The position numbers and the translations under genes are program-made. A stretch of DNA of 33,126 bases from Akkermansia sp. GTDB lineage: Bacteria; Verrucomicrobiota; Verrucomicrobiia; Verrucomicrobiales; Akkermansiaceae. The stretch covers positions 1-33,126 of the forward strand of contig JAFSFD010000044.1 of NCBI GenBank assembly GCA_017435365.1, in the 5' to 3' direction. Of this stretch, positions 23,576-31,964 are shown in pieces (the stretch's first letter is position 1; every line of letters starts with the position of its first letter). The notes below the pieces were generated by a model. That model was not told the DNA's origin, did no database searches, and was given only the letters and a program-made list of their open reading frames with translations.

Positions 23576-24562
23576 ATGCGAATCGTGATGATGGCAACGG
23601 GGGATATAGCGATTCCCTCCCTTCAGAAGCTGGCAGAGACCGGAGAGGTGGTAGCGCTGATTACACAGCCGGACAGGCCGGTGGGTCGCCACATGGAGCT
23701 GACGCCGCCGCGAGTGAAAGTGGTGGCCGAGCAGCTGGGAATCCCCGTGTTCCAGCCCGAAAAGATGAGGGACCCGGCAGCCGTGCAGCAGCTGCGGGAA
23801 TATGCGCCGGATATCGTGGTCGTGATGGCCTATGGGCAGATTCTTTCGCAGGAGGTCATCGATGTGGCAAAGCTTGCCTGCATCAATGCGCATGCCTCGC
23901 TGCTGCCGCGCCACCGCGGTGCGGCCTGCATTCAGGCAGCCATCGAGGCCGGTGATGATGAGACGGGTATCACCATCATGCATGTGGTGAAGAAACTGGA
24001 TGCCGGCGATATCATCTGCAAGCTTGCCATTCCCCTGCGCGGCACGGAAACGGCCGAGAGCCTGCACGATGACCTGGCGCAGCTTGCCCCGGCGGCCCTC
24101 ATGGAGGCCATCGACACACTGAGAGACGGTGTGGATATGCGCGAGGAGCAGGATGAGAACCTGATGACCTACGCCCCCAAGCTGCTGCGCGCGCATGGCC
24201 AGATTGACTGGTCGCAGCCCGCCCTGCAGGTGGCACGCAAGATTCGCGCCTACCATTCCTGGCCGGGTACGTTCACGGTGTACCCCTCCGTGCACAGCGG
24301 GCAGGATAAGACACTGAAGATTTTCCCGCCTATCGATATGTTCCTCAATGTGCGTAAGCCGGAGGACGCCGTGCCCGGCATGGTGCTGGAATCCGGGCCG
24401 GATGGCATGCTGGTTTCCTGCGGTGGCCGCCGCGGCGGGGCCATCCGTATCTCCACCATGCAGCCCAGCGGCGCGCGCAAGATGAACGCAGAAAGTTTCT
24501 TCGCTGGCCACAAGATTATGCCCGGCACCATCTTAGGTATCCCCTCAACCCCCACTGAATAA
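23576..24562 (+). CDS. fmt: Methionyl-tRNA formyltransferase
   Basis: 328 residues (E. coli 315). It transfers a formyl group from 10-formyl-THF to Met-tRNA(fMet). The N-terminal catalytic domain shows INAHASLLPRHRGAACIQAA (103-122). The catalytic triad aligns as N104, H106 and D142 (in LDAGDI). The C-terminal domain (from about 205) covers the OB-like tRNA-binding region with RAYHSWPGTF. There is no def gene beside it, unlike many genomes; instead a small RHH gene follows after 4 bases. The start codon is confirmed by the family's RIVMMATG strand and by the promoter. Confidence 0.96.
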   Translation: MRIVMMATGDIAIPSLQKLAETGEVVALITQPDRPVGRHMELTPPRVKVVAEQLGIPVFQPEKMRDPAAVQQLREYAPDIVVVMAYGQILSQEVIDVAKLACINAHASLLPRHRGAACIQAAIEAGDDETGITIMHVVKKLDAGDIICKLAIPLRGTETAESLHDDLAQLAPAALMEAIDTLRDGVDMREEQDENLMTYAPKLLRAHGQIDWSQPALQVARKIRAYHSWPGTFTVYPSVHSGQDKTLKIFPPIDMFLNVRKPEDAVPGMVLESGPDGMLVSCGGRRGGAIRISTMQPSGARKMNAESFFAGHKIMPGTILGIPSTPTE

Positions 24563-24566
24563 GACT

Positions 24567-24755
24567 ATGGCACCCCGACAGAGAGCTGAAAATAAGAAAA
24601 TGCTGGGCTTGTATGTAGACAGTGCCCTGGTAGCCAAATTCCAACAGGCCTGTGCCTACTACGGCCAGACCATGACCTCCGCCGTGACCCTCTTCATCGA
24701 GGAAACCGTCCAGGAATACGAGGAAATCCTCAAGGAGGAGGAAGAAAAGAATTGA
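24567..24755 (+). CDS. Small ribbon-helix-helix-like protein
   Basis: 62 residues. The segment KKMLGLYVDSALVAKFQQAC (a beta strand then helix A), followed by GQTMTSAVTLFIEETVQEY (helix B), fits the ribbon-helix-helix fold of small DNA-binding regulators or antitoxins; the C terminus is acidic (EEEEKN). It starts 4 bases after the fmt stop codon, so it is almost certainly cotranscribed. No toxin gene follows it, so an antitoxin role is not supported. The fold call is from pattern only. Confidence 0.65.
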   Translation: MAPRQRAENKKMLGLYVDSALVAKFQQACAYYGQTMTSAVTLFIEETVQEYEEILKEEEEKN

Positions 24756-24758
24756 GCT

Positions 24759-24829
24759 TTTCGGAGCACGGGACTTCAGTCCCGTAAAGCATGCTATGTT
24801 CAATCGGGACTGAAGTCCCGTGCTTCGAA
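24759..24829 (+). repeat. REP-like palindromic element, copy D
   Basis: tcggagcacgggacttcagtcccg, a divergent centre (taaagcatgctatgttcaat) and cgggactgaagtcccgtgcttcga. It begins 3 bases after the stop codon of the RHH gene and could also affect mRNA 3' ends. Confidence 0.85.
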
Positions 24830-24864
24830 TGTGATATGAATTTGTCGCGGAGAAACAGCGGCTG

Positions 24865-24908
24865 CAAAAAAGAGCCAGGGAAAAATCCACTGGCTCTTTT
24901 GTTTTTTA
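24865..24908. terminator. Bidirectional terminator between fmt-RHH and the POT transporter
   Basis: Stem aaaagagcca / tggctctttt (about 24868-24877 with 24891-24900). A T run follows on the plus strand (ttttgtttttta) and another on the minus strand (ctcttttttgc). Confidence 0.8.
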
Positions 24909-24933
24909 TTTTTAAATTTTAATTTTTCACTGT

Positions 24934-26577
24934 TCAGTTTTCCTCTTCTTCCGCAGCGAAGCGGGGGCGGGAGGTTACGAAGAGGAAGATGGCGCCCACG
25001 CAGATGGACATGCAGCCATAGAGGATGAAGGCCTGCACGCTGGCGGGGTCGCTGACGAGGCCTGTAAGGAAGACCACGAGCAGGTTACCCAGGGTGCTGG
25101 TGAGCAGCCAGAAGCTGGAGACGATGCTCTTCAGATTCTTGCCTGCAGCGGTGTAAGCATACTCCAGACCGGTGGTGCTCACGAGAATCTCAGAGAGGGT
25201 GAGCAGGAAGTACGGAATGCACTGCCAGAGAATGCTTAAGCGGGCTCCGGTGTCGAGGCTCTGCTGCAGTGTGGCCACGGCGCCGTAGGCTATGCCGGCC
25301 AGCAGAATACCCAGGCCCATGCGCTTGAGCGGGGCGCCCCAGCGGCCGATGTAGGGGTATATAAAGAGGGTGACTAAAGGAACGAAAATCATGATGAGCA
25401 GAGGGTTGAAACTCTGCATTTCCTCTGCCCCGAAGCAGAATTTGAGGCCGCCGCAGCTCAGGTCGATGCTCTGCATCTGTTTGCCCTGCAGCACCCAGGT
25501 GGAGGCGGTCTGGTCATAGAGGCTCCAGAAGGGGATAATCATGAGGAAGACGATGAGCACGCGCACCAGGTTGCGCACGCCGCGCTGCTCGCTTTCGGAA
25601 AAGCGGGCGGCGGTTTCTTCCTTGCTGTTGAAAATCATGCTGCCGGCCACGCCAAGGAAGCCGCTCATGCCGGTGCTGGCGGCCAGTTTCAGCCCGGCCA
25701 GGAGCAGGGCGGCAATGTAGAGCAGCAGGGCGACAAGCCCGCAGAGGGCCGCGATGGTTTCGCCGGCGCCGCTCAGGCTGGCCAGGCGGGCGGCTCCGCT
25801 GTGCGCCCAGTTGCCCAGCAGCACCACGATGGGCGCGATGACGATGAAGGCGGCAATGCCGATGGCGGTGCTGGTGGCGCGCGCCACGGATTCCCCGCCG
25901 AAGCGCTCGCAGGCGCGGGCAGCTCCCTGGAATATGCGGGAGAAGAGCGCTTTCAGGAACTCCGGCTGGGTGGGCGGCACGTGGTTATACTTCTTCCGCC
26001 CCAGCCAGAAGATGAGCGTGGCCAGGGCCATGAAGATGCCGGGGATGCCGAAGGCCCAGCTGTAGCCCCAGTTCTGCCGCACCCACGGAATGACGAGGAA
26101 GGAGAAGAATGAACCCAGGTTGATGGACCAGTAGAAGGCGGCATACAGGCGGGTCATGGTGGGGCCGTTCTTTTCCTCTGCCGGTACCTGGTCTCCCACA
26201 AATGCTGATACACAAGGCTTAATGCCGCCGGCGCCGATGGCGATGATGGCCAGGCCGGTGAAGAGCACCCACTTGCGGGCTTCCACATCACCGGCGAAAT
26301 CTGCCATGGCCAGCACGGCGTTGCCCAGGCAGTAGAGCAGGGAGATGGAGATGATGGTGCGGTAGCGCCCAAGGAAACGGTCTGCCAGCCAGGCGCCCAG
26401 CAGGGGCAGCAGATAGGTGCAGGCGATGAAGAGGTGGACTACTTCCGTGGCTTCGTTCTTAGACATGAGAAGCATCCCCGTCATATACGCAACGAGGATG
26501 CTCCGCATACCATAGAAACTGAATCGTTCGCAGGCCTCATTGCCCACGATGTATTTAGTCTGTGCAGGCAGGGCCAT
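24934..26577 (-). CDS. Proton-dependent oligopeptide transporter (POT/PTR2 family)
   Basis: 547 residues with 12-14 hydrophobic segments; inner-membrane H+-coupled uptake of di- and tripeptides. The family proton-coupling motif ExxERFxxYG is present as E14, E17, R18, F19 (NEACERFSFYG). The later family patterns GAWLADRFLGRYR and GGIKPCVSAFVGDQ (the latter including the FVGDQ part of the PTR2 signature) are visible, as is FYWSINLGSF. The middle (about 225-300) has an extra Ala/Leu-rich pair of segments. It begins 21 bases after the PpiD-like gene on the same strand, so the two are probably one operon. Confidence 0.93.
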   Translation of the reverse strand: MALPAQTKYIVGNEACERFSFYGMRSILVAYMTGMLLMSKNEATEVVHLFIACTYLLPLLGAWLADRFLGRYRTIISISLLYCLGNAVLAMADFAGDVEARKWVLFTGLAIIAIGAGGIKPCVSAFVGDQVPAEEKNGPTMTRLYAAFYWSINLGSFFSFLVIPWVRQNWGYSWAFGIPGIFMALATLIFWLGRKKYNHVPPTQPEFLKALFSRIFQGAARACERFGGESVARATSTAIGIAAFIVIAPIVVLLGNWAHSGAARLASLSGAGETIAALCGLVALLLYIAALLLAGLKLAASTGMSGFLGVAGSMIFNSKEETAARFSESEQRGVRNLVRVLIVFLMIIPFWSLYDQTASTWVLQGKQMQSIDLSCGGLKFCFGAEEMQSFNPLLIMIFVPLVTLFIYPYIGRWGAPLKRMGLGILLAGIAYGAVATLQQSLDTGARLSILWQCIPYFLLTLSEILVSTTGLEYAYTAAGKNLKSIVSSFWLLTSTLGNLLVVFLTGLVSDPASVQAFILYGCMSICVGAIFLFVTSRPRFAAEEEEN

Positions 26578-26598
26578 GACGAATCGTGTGTTCTATGT

Positions 26599-28359
26599 TT
26601 ACTGGTTGTTGAGCTTGATGTGTTCGGAGAACTTGACGTTGTAGCGCACGTAGGCATCGTGCAGCCAGTCGAGCAGCACATTGCCGCGCAGGCGGGCATT
26701 CATGGAGGGTATGTGCATGAAGGCTTTCATGGCGGTGTACTGCTGGCCGGTTTCCACGGTGCGGCCGGTTACGCCGGTGATGCGGGTGCCGCCGTTCAGG
26801 GTAACCATGGGGGCCAGCTTGCCGGTCGGCACGCTGATAAGAGCCTGAACTTCAAGGCCCATGGGCAGGCCCTTGTGCGTGATTCCCATACCGACGGGGC
26901 CGAAATCTTCCACGATGGCACCGGCCTCTGCCGCCTTGGCAAAGGCTGCGTCAATGCCGCTTTCGTTGCAGGCTGTGGTCATGGTTTCATAGAGCTTGGC
27001 GGAGGCATCGGCCAGGGCGTTGGCGGTGCGCTCTGCCTGCAGGTCGGCAGCGGCGGCTTCGCGTGCCTGTTCATAGGGCAGCACGCTGGGCTCCTCGATG
27101 GCTTCTACGCGCAGGAAGGCAATCTTGCCATCGCGGGTGGGGAAGTATCCGCGCACCTGGCGGATGGTGGCCAGCTCGTCCTCCGTGCCGGCGGCCTTGG
27201 CGGCCTCGAATTCAGCCACGGTGGGGGCTGTTTCCACCTCCTTGAAGGCGATATCGGCCAGGGTGGTGGTGGTGCCGTTGTGCTCCACCTGGGTGCGCAT
27301 GGTTTCAGGTGCATCCGCCAGGGTGCAGAGCTCGAAGGTTGTGCGGCTTCTGCCTTCGGCGTTCAGGTAGGTGAAGGGTTCATTTTCAGGGTTCTCCGCA
27401 GCGGCGGCAAGCTTGGCATCGAAGCCCTTGCCGTTGGCCTGGGAGAGATCCTGCATCAGCACATCGGCCGTGGCCATGAGGCTGTCCAGATTGGAGCCCT
27501 CGCCGGGGGCCATGGTGTAAATGGAGACGATTCGGCGCTCAGTGCTCTTGTAATTGTCCTTGTGCTGCTCCCAATAGGCCTTGATTTCTTCTTCCGTAGC
27601 AGCGGCGGGGGCGGGCAGGGTGTCCTTGGCCAGCCAGGCGGTCTTGCCGCGCATCTGCTGGTGCATCACGTCCACCAGGTCGCTGGTGCTCTTGCTCTGC
27701 AGCTGCAGGCCATCCGTCATCAGGTTGCCCACGGCCTCCCACACCATCATGTCGGCAATCACGCTGCGGAATGCTTTCTCCTGCTGGTGGTTGGCCGCGC
27801 CGTTGCGGAAACCGGTGAGCCGCTGGTAGAGCTCCTGGTCAAAGCTGCCATCGGTCTTCTTGAACACGGGCATAGCCTGCAGATAGGCGTCAATCTGCTC
27901 TTTGGAGGGGGAAATGCCCAGCTCCTCTGCCTGCGCCTGGATGACCGCGCGGTTCACGGCCGTGTTCACCGCACCGTCATCGGCAAAGCCATAGCTCCAG
28001 CTCTGGTACATGTTACCCAGGAACTGGATGAACTGGTCATACTCCGGGTGCTGGGAGGTCCAGGCCTGAAGGGCTGCCATTTCGGCATCATCCAGCTCCT
28101 CGTTTTCGTTCTTATCGAACATGTTGCGCAGCTTGCTGCTGGTGTTGTTGTGCAGCGTCTGCACATAGTGCTGACCATTTTCACCCAGACCGGCGGTCTC
28201 CGGGTAGGAGTACCCCGTGCCGTTTACCTGAATATAATAGTCCTTGACGAACATGCTGCCGCGGTCACCGTAGTCCATCATCAGCAGACCAAGACCTACG
28301 CCGGCCACCACGATGAGTACGAGAAGCGAGTTTTTACGGATGAATTCGAGTGCGCTCAT
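26599..28359 (-). CDS. PpiD/SurA-like membrane-anchored periplasmic folding factor
   Basis: 586 residues: a short cytoplasmic N terminus (MSALEFIRKN), one transmembrane anchor (about 11-27) and a long periplasmic, largely helical region. Around 140-230 it resembles the SurA/PpiD N-terminal chaperone helices (ISPSKEQIDAYLQAM, SFDQELYQRLTGFRNG). An EEEIKAYWEQHKDNYKSTERR stretch (about 258-278, in two parts) is typical of PpiD before the parvulin domain. The parvulin region itself is degenerate, so isomerase activity is uncertain. It probably assists outer-membrane or secreted protein folding, which suits a cell making very large surface proteins (inference). Confidence 0.75.
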   Translation of the reverse strand: MSALEFIRKNSLLVLIVVAGVGLGLLMMDYGDRGSMFVKDYYIQVNGTGYSYPETAGLGENGQHYVQTLHNNTSSKLRNMFDKNENEELDDAEMAALQAWTSQHPEYDQFIQFLGNMYQSWSYGFADDGAVNTAVNRAVIQAQAEELGISPSKEQIDAYLQAMPVFKKTDGSFDQELYQRLTGFRNGAANHQQEKAFRSVIADMMVWEAVGNLMTDGLQLQSKSTSDLVDVMHQQMRGKTAWLAKDTLPAPAAATEEEIKAYWEQHKDNYKSTERRIVSIYTMAPGEGSNLDSLMATADVLMQDLSQANGKGFDAKLAAAAENPENEPFTYLNAEGRSRTTFELCTLADAPETMRTQVEHNGTTTTLADIAFKEVETAPTVAEFEAAKAAGTEDELATIRQVRGYFPTRDGKIAFLRVEAIEEPSVLPYEQAREAAAADLQAERTANALADASAKLYETMTTACNESGIDAAFAKAAEAGAIVEDFGPVGMGITHKGLPMGLEVQALISVPTGKLAPMVTLNGGTRITGVTGRTVETGQQYTAMKAFMHIPSMNARLRGNVLLDWLHDAYVRYNVKFSEHIKLNNQ

Positions 28360-28382
28360 GATGAAAATGTGCTAATGCGGCT

Positions 28383-28410
28383 ATTCTACGCTTTTCCCTC
28401 GTCGTTGCAA
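28383..28410 (-). promoter_or_regulatory. Promoter of the ppiD-like/POT operon
   Basis: On the minus strand, TTGCAA (28410-28405) and TAGAAT (28388-28383) have a 16-base spacer. The leader to the ATG at 28359 is about 17 bases. Confidence 0.6.
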
Positions 28411-28459
28411 GCCAGAAAACCCCTCCGCTGTGTCATTATGGCGGGGCGGGGCAGGCGGA

Positions 28460-29104
28460 TTACTTCTCCTGCTCGCGGATGTAGGCAATCTCTTTTTTGA
28501 GAATGGAGCCCACGCGGTGCTTGGCCAGATACACCTGGGCCATGCTCACCCCCAGCCGGCGGCGCACGTCTGTGGCGCTCATGCCTTGCAGCACATTATA
28601 ATCAAAAATCTGGAACTGGCGGGGCGATACGCGCATCTTCACGCGCTCCAGTGCAGCCTTCATCACATTCTGCTGCCATTCCCGCTCCCATATCTCCGTG
28701 AAATTATTGCCGGAGGTGTCCGGCACGTTCTCCACCGGTTCGCGGGCAGGCGTGGCGTCCCCCGTGCTCGTGGCGGGCTGGGGGGCTTTGCCTCTCATGC
28801 GGAATTGGTCGTTGATGCGCCAGCGCGTCACATTCCAGAGCCACATCTTGAACGAACCCCGCTCCGGGTCGTACGCATTTTTGAGACTCTGCTTGGCAAT
28901 GGTCAGCACCGTTTCCTGCACCACATCCCAGGCTTCGTCCTCCCGGAGCCCGGCCTTGATAGCCACGGAGTAGATGAGGCGCCAGTATGTGCGGTAGAAT
29001 TCATCCCAGCTCCGTTGGTCTTTCCAATCGCCCAGGCGCATGATGAGACTACGCCGCGTGCGGGCAGCGAGCTTTTCGAGCTCGTTGTCGCCGGGGCTGG
29101 TCAT
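28460..29104 (-). CDS. ECF-type RNA polymerase sigma factor
   Basis: 214 residues. The sigma-2 domain (about 33-103) shows WDEFYRTYWRLIYSVAIKAG, DVVQETVLTIAK and WLWNVTRWRINDQFR. After a Pro/Thr-rich linker, the sigma-4 domain (about 158-205) contains SPRQFQIFDYNVLQGMSATD and the recognition helix VSMAQVYLAKHRV. Region 3 is absent, as in ECF factors. No anti-sigma gene lies beside it, so regulation is unknown. Start choice: the ATG at 29104 is used here; a GTG at 29122 in the same frame lies 9 bases after a possible -10 box (TACCAT at 29137-29132, TTGCGT at 29159-29154) and would suit a near-leaderless start. Confidence 0.88.
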   Translation of the reverse strand: MTSPGDNELEKLAARTRRSLIMRLGDWKDQRSWDEFYRTYWRLIYSVAIKAGLREDEAWDVVQETVLTIAKQSLKNAYDPERGSFKMWLWNVTRWRINDQFRMRGKAPQPATSTGDATPAREPVENVPDTSGNNFTEIWEREWQQNVMKAALERVKMRVSPRQFQIFDYNVLQGMSATDVRRRLGVSMAQVYLAKHRVGSILKKEIAYIREQEK

Positions 29105-29208
29105 GGAATCTTCTGGTTGCACTCGCTTGCCATGGTATCAGAAAAAATCAGGAACGCAAGCCAGAAGTACACGGCTTTACCACATTTGGCCTACATGGCT
29201 CCCCTCTC

Positions 29209-29323
29209 AGCCCGATAAATGGGAATTTGTGGGGGAACTCTGTCGGAGCACGGGACTTCAGTCCCGATTGGAAGCACCGTTATTTCGGGACTGAAGTCCC
29301 GTGCCCCGACAACGACAAACATC
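29209..29323 (-). repeat. REP-like palindromic element, copy E (full length, inverted)
   Basis: The reverse complement of copy C over about 115 bases with only a few differences. It lies in the gap between the ECF sigma gene and fumarase; that gap (29105-29479) holds no ORF I can support. Confidence 0.88.
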
Positions 29324-29417
29324 AATTTGTCGTTGAGTCCAAGCAATATTCTTTAATTGCCACACATTAATCCTTGATTGCCGGGGGGTATTTCACCTGC
29401 ATTTTCTTTTGCCGCTT

Positions 29418-29458
29418 GTAAGCAAAAACACCCCCGCGGCATGGCGCTGCGGGGGTGT
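29418..29458 (-). terminator. Terminator of fumarase
   Basis: Stem acacccccgc / gcgggggtgt (29428-29437 with 29449-29458). On the minus strand it is followed by ttttgc. Confidence 0.85.
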
Positions 29459-29479
29459 GGAAAGGTGGTTGCGCTGGTT

Positions 29480-31129
29480 TTAGTGGGCGCAGGCGGGGCA
29501 GGCCCAGTTGGCGCGGATATCGGCAAAGAAATCGTTGCCCTTGTCATCCACCAGGATGTAGGCCGGGAAGTCCTTCACCGTAATCTTCCAGATGGCTTCC
29601 ATGCCCAGCTCGGGGTACTCGATGCACTCGATGGAAGTGATGCAGTTCCTGGCCAGGTCGGCAGCCACACCGCCGATAGAGCCCAGGTAGAAACCGCCGA
29701 ACTTCTGGCAGGAATCCGTCACGCACTGGGCGCGGTTGCCCTTGGCAATCATGATCATGCTGCCGCCGTGGCTCTGGAAGAGCTCCACGTAGGAATCCAT
29801 GCGGCCGGCGGTGGTGGGACCGAAGGAACCGGAGGGGTAGCCCTCGGGCGTCTTGGCCGGACCGGCGTAGTAGATGGGGTGGTCCTTGATGTACTGCGGC
29901 AGCTCTTTGCCGGCATCAATGAGTTCCTTGAGCTTGGCGTGGGCAATATCGCGGCCCACGATGATGGTGCCGGTGAGGGAGAGGCGCGTCTTGACCGGGT
30001 ACTTCGTCAGCTCGGCCAGCACTTCCTTCATCGGGCGGTCCAGGTCAATCGGCACACCCTCGCTCTTGGTCTCGCGGAACTCGGCGGGAATGTACTTGCC
30101 CGGGTCGTACTCCAGCTCCTCGATGAAGATACCCTCCGGGGTAATCTTGGCCTTGGCGTTGCGGTCGGCAGAGCAGGATACACCCAGCGCCACCGGGCAG
30201 GAAGCACCATGGCGCGGCAGACGCACCACGCGCACATCCAGCGCAAAGGCCTTGCCGCCGAACTGGGCACCCAGCCCCAGCTTCTCAGCCTCGAGCTTCA
30301 GCTCGTTCTCCAGCTCCACATCGCGGAAAGCGCGGCCGTGCTCGTTGCCGGTGGTGGGCAGGGCATCATAATACTTGGTAGAGGCCAGCTTCACCGTCTT
30401 CAGGCAGAGCTCGGCGCTCGTGCCACCCACCACAAAGGCCACATGGTAGGGCGGGCAGGCAGCCGTGCCCAGCGTGCTCATCTTCTCCACCATGAACTTC
30501 TTGAGCGAAGCCGGGTTCAGCAGCGCCTTCGTCTCCTGGTAGAGATAGGTCTTGTTGGCAGAGCCGCCACCCTTCGCGATGAACAGGAAATCGTACTCCA
30601 TGCCGTGGTCCGTCGCAAAAAGGTCAATCTGCGCCGGCAGGTTCGTGCGCGTGTTGATTTCCTTGTACATATCCAGCGCCACATTCTGGGAGTAGCGCAG
30701 GTTGTTCTTCGTGTAGCAATCGTATGCACCGCGGGAGATATACTCCGCATCGTTGTAGCCGGTCCACACCTGCTGGCCCTTCTTGCCCACGCAGATGGCG
30801 GTGCCCGTGTCCTGGCAGAGCGGCAGCACCCCCTGGGCGGCCACTTCGGCATTGCGCAGCATCGTCAGCGCCACGCTCTTATCATTCTCGGACGCCGTCG
30901 GATCCAGCAGAATAGCCTGCACCATCTTCAGGTGCTCCGGGCGCAGGTAGAAAGCCACATCGTGCCACGCGGTCTCCGCCAGCAGACGCAGACCCTCCGG
31001 CTCAACCTTGAGGATCGGCTTGCCTTCAAACTCACTCACGCTCACATAATCCTTCGTGAGCAGACGATACTTCGTCGTGTCTTCCCCCATGGGGAACATT
31101 TCCTGGTAGACAAAAGGAGGTGTTGCCAT
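29480..31129 (-). CDS. Class I fumarate hydratase ([4Fe-4S])
   Basis: 549 residues, as FumA/FumB (548). It interconverts fumarate and malate, either in an oxidative cycle or in the reductive branch to succinate. The cluster cysteines align as C105 ([10 protein letters not shown]), C225 (TAACPPYH) and C319 (GVSCSADRN). The C-terminal beta domain shows [21 protein letters not shown] and [18 protein letters not shown], and the protein ends CPACAH. The oxygen-labile cluster suits an anaerobe. The upstream in-frame start at 31141 overlaps the -10 box, so the ATG at 31129 is used. Confidence 0.96.
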   Translation of the reverse strand: MATPPFVYQEMFPMGEDTTKYRLLTKDYVSVSEFEGKPILKVEPEGLRLLAETAWHDVAFYLRPEHLKMVQAILLDPTASENDKSVALTMLRNAEVAAQGVLPLCQDTGTAICVGKKGQQVWTGYNDAEYISRGAYDCYTKNNLRYSQNVALDMYKEINTRTNLPAQIDLFATDHGMEYDFLFIAKGGGSANKTYLYQETKALLNPASLKKFMVEKMSTLGTAACPPYHVAFVVGGTSAELCLKTVKLASTKYYDALPTTGNEHGRAFRDVELENELKLEAEKLGLGAQFGGKAFALDVRVVRLPRHGASCPVALGVSCSADRNAKAKITPEGIFIEELEYDPGKYIPAEFRETKSEGVPIDLDRPMKEVLAELTKYPVKTRLSLTGTIIVGRDIAHAKLKELIDAGKELPQYIKDHPIYYAGPAKTPEGYPSGSFGPTTAGRMDSYVELFQSHGGSMIMIAKGNRAQCVTDSCQKFGGFYLGSIGGVAADLARNCITSIECIEYPELGMEAIWKITVKDFPAYILVDDKGNDFFADIRANWACPACAH

Positions 31130-31139
31130 AACGCAAGCC

Positions 31140-31168
31140 ATTATACCCGCTTCCCCCTCGCTTTTCCA
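31140..31168 (-). promoter_or_regulatory. Promoter of fumarase, near-leaderless
   Basis: On the minus strand there is a perfect TATAAT (31145-31140). TGGAAA (31168-31163) lies 17 bases upstream as a moderate -35 box. The ATG at 31129 follows after 10 bases. Confidence 0.65.
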
Positions 31169-31238
31169 GCCTAAAGTGAAATTACCACCCGCTTCTCCGC
31201 CTCAAAATAAAAAAATGCATCCAAATGCAAAATTTGGC

Positions 31239-31267
31239 TTGCATTCCTTCGCGCAACCGTGTATATT
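31239..31267 (+). promoter_or_regulatory. Promoter of tRNA-His
   Basis: TTGCAT at 31239-31244 and TATATT at 31262-31267 have a 17-base spacer, about 22 bases before the predicted start of the mature tRNA. Confidence 0.8.
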
Positions 31268-31295
31268 GCCCTCGCACTCCGGTGCAAGCTCAAAC

Positions 31296-31368
31296 GGTGA
31301 CCTTAGTTCAGCGGTAGAGCCCCAGATTGTGGTTCTGGTAGTCATGGGTTCGAATCCCATAGGTCACC
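31296..31368 (+). tRNA. tRNA-His (anticodon GTG)
   Basis: Acceptor stem 31297-31303 with 31361-31367, anticodon stem ccaga/tctgg with loop ttgtggt (GTG at 31329-31331), and T-arm with ggttcgaatcc. The His-specific extra G(-1) at 31296 faces C at 31368, the unique histidine identity pair. No CCA is encoded. Confidence 0.96.
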
Positions 31369-31372
31369 CGCA

Positions 31373-31415
31373 GAGCGGGTCACGTACAAAAAACGTGACC
31401 CGCTCTTCATTTTTG
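31373..31415 (+). terminator. Terminator of tRNA-His
   Basis: A 13-bp perfect stem gagcgggtcacgt (31373-31385) / 31393-31405 with a 7-base A-rich loop, then ttcattttt. Confidence 0.88.
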
Positions 31416-31907
31416 CGCAATTCATTCTATTTGTACAGCTTAACGCGCACTCCCTTGCATGTGTTGTAGCCCGGTTTCGCCATGCTTCAACACCTTTCCT
31501 ACCCCATTCCCTCATATCAGGCACTCCCGCGCACTCTGCACTTCGTGACCCGCTTTGGCTTATACTAAAGGGGGTCGAATGCGTTGGTAGCATTTGATAA
31601 TCAATAGTAAGCGTTTGCTCTCTTTTTGCAGTCCTCGATAAAATACATCCAGACAATTTTTCGCAAAAATGCAAAACGTATTTATAACAAGAATATTATA
31701 AGTTTTCCGGGACATATTGTCTACGAATCGCAAATTGGGGCACCCGGAATAGCGCATGCCATTCCGTCCTTCTTATTTTGCTGCTCAGCAACCTCAATGG
31801 TGGCTAATAGGAGCGTTTGCCATCAACTTTTATTGCAGCGGGTAATGCGTTTTACCCGCCGCCCGTTCAAGCCCACCCCCGAATCTCCGTCAAAGGCAAC
31901 ATTTTCT
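31416..31907. other. AT-rich gap after tRNA-His, possible old integration boundary
   Basis: About 490 bases without a gene I can support. The base composition is visibly more AT-rich than the genes to the left. It contains the palindrome ttgataatcaa (31594-31604), similar to arm-site-like sequences near tyrosine-recombinase attachment sites, and an 11-mer cgtgacccgct shared with the tRNA-His terminator (31394-31404 and 31544-31554). A 29-codon ATG-to-TAA frame at 31756-31845 is too short to call. Confidence 0.4.
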
Positions 31908-31935
31908 TTGACAAATTATACAAGAATGCTAGAAT
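31908..31935 (+). promoter_or_regulatory. Promoter of the zinc-ribbon-like gene
   Basis: A perfect TTGACA at 31908-31913 and TAGAAT at 31930-31935 have a 16-base spacer. The leader is about 22 bases. Confidence 0.7.
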
Positions 31936-31964
31936 GACCATCGAATCAACTAATAGAAATAATT

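Noticed and set aside
26434..28500. Plus-strand ORF of 688 codons opposite the PpiD-like gene
   Set aside because: It is the complement of a real minus-strand gene, low-complexity Gly/His/Val-rich, and also overlaps the POT start and the promoter at 28383-28410.
29378..31174. Plus-strand ORF of 598 codons opposite fumarase
   Set aside because: The minus strand encodes a full class I fumarase with all cluster cysteines; the plus frame is its shadow.
31756..31845. 29-codon ORF (MPFRPSYFAAQQPQWWLIG...)
   Set aside because: The start looks protein-like and the frame after it (31846-31999, shifted) is also open, so it may be a decayed gene. It is too short and has no family match I know.
31626..31937. 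103-codon plus-strand ORF after tRNA-His
   Set aside because: It has no start signal, a composition unlike a protein family and overlaps other equally weak frames. I cannot support it.
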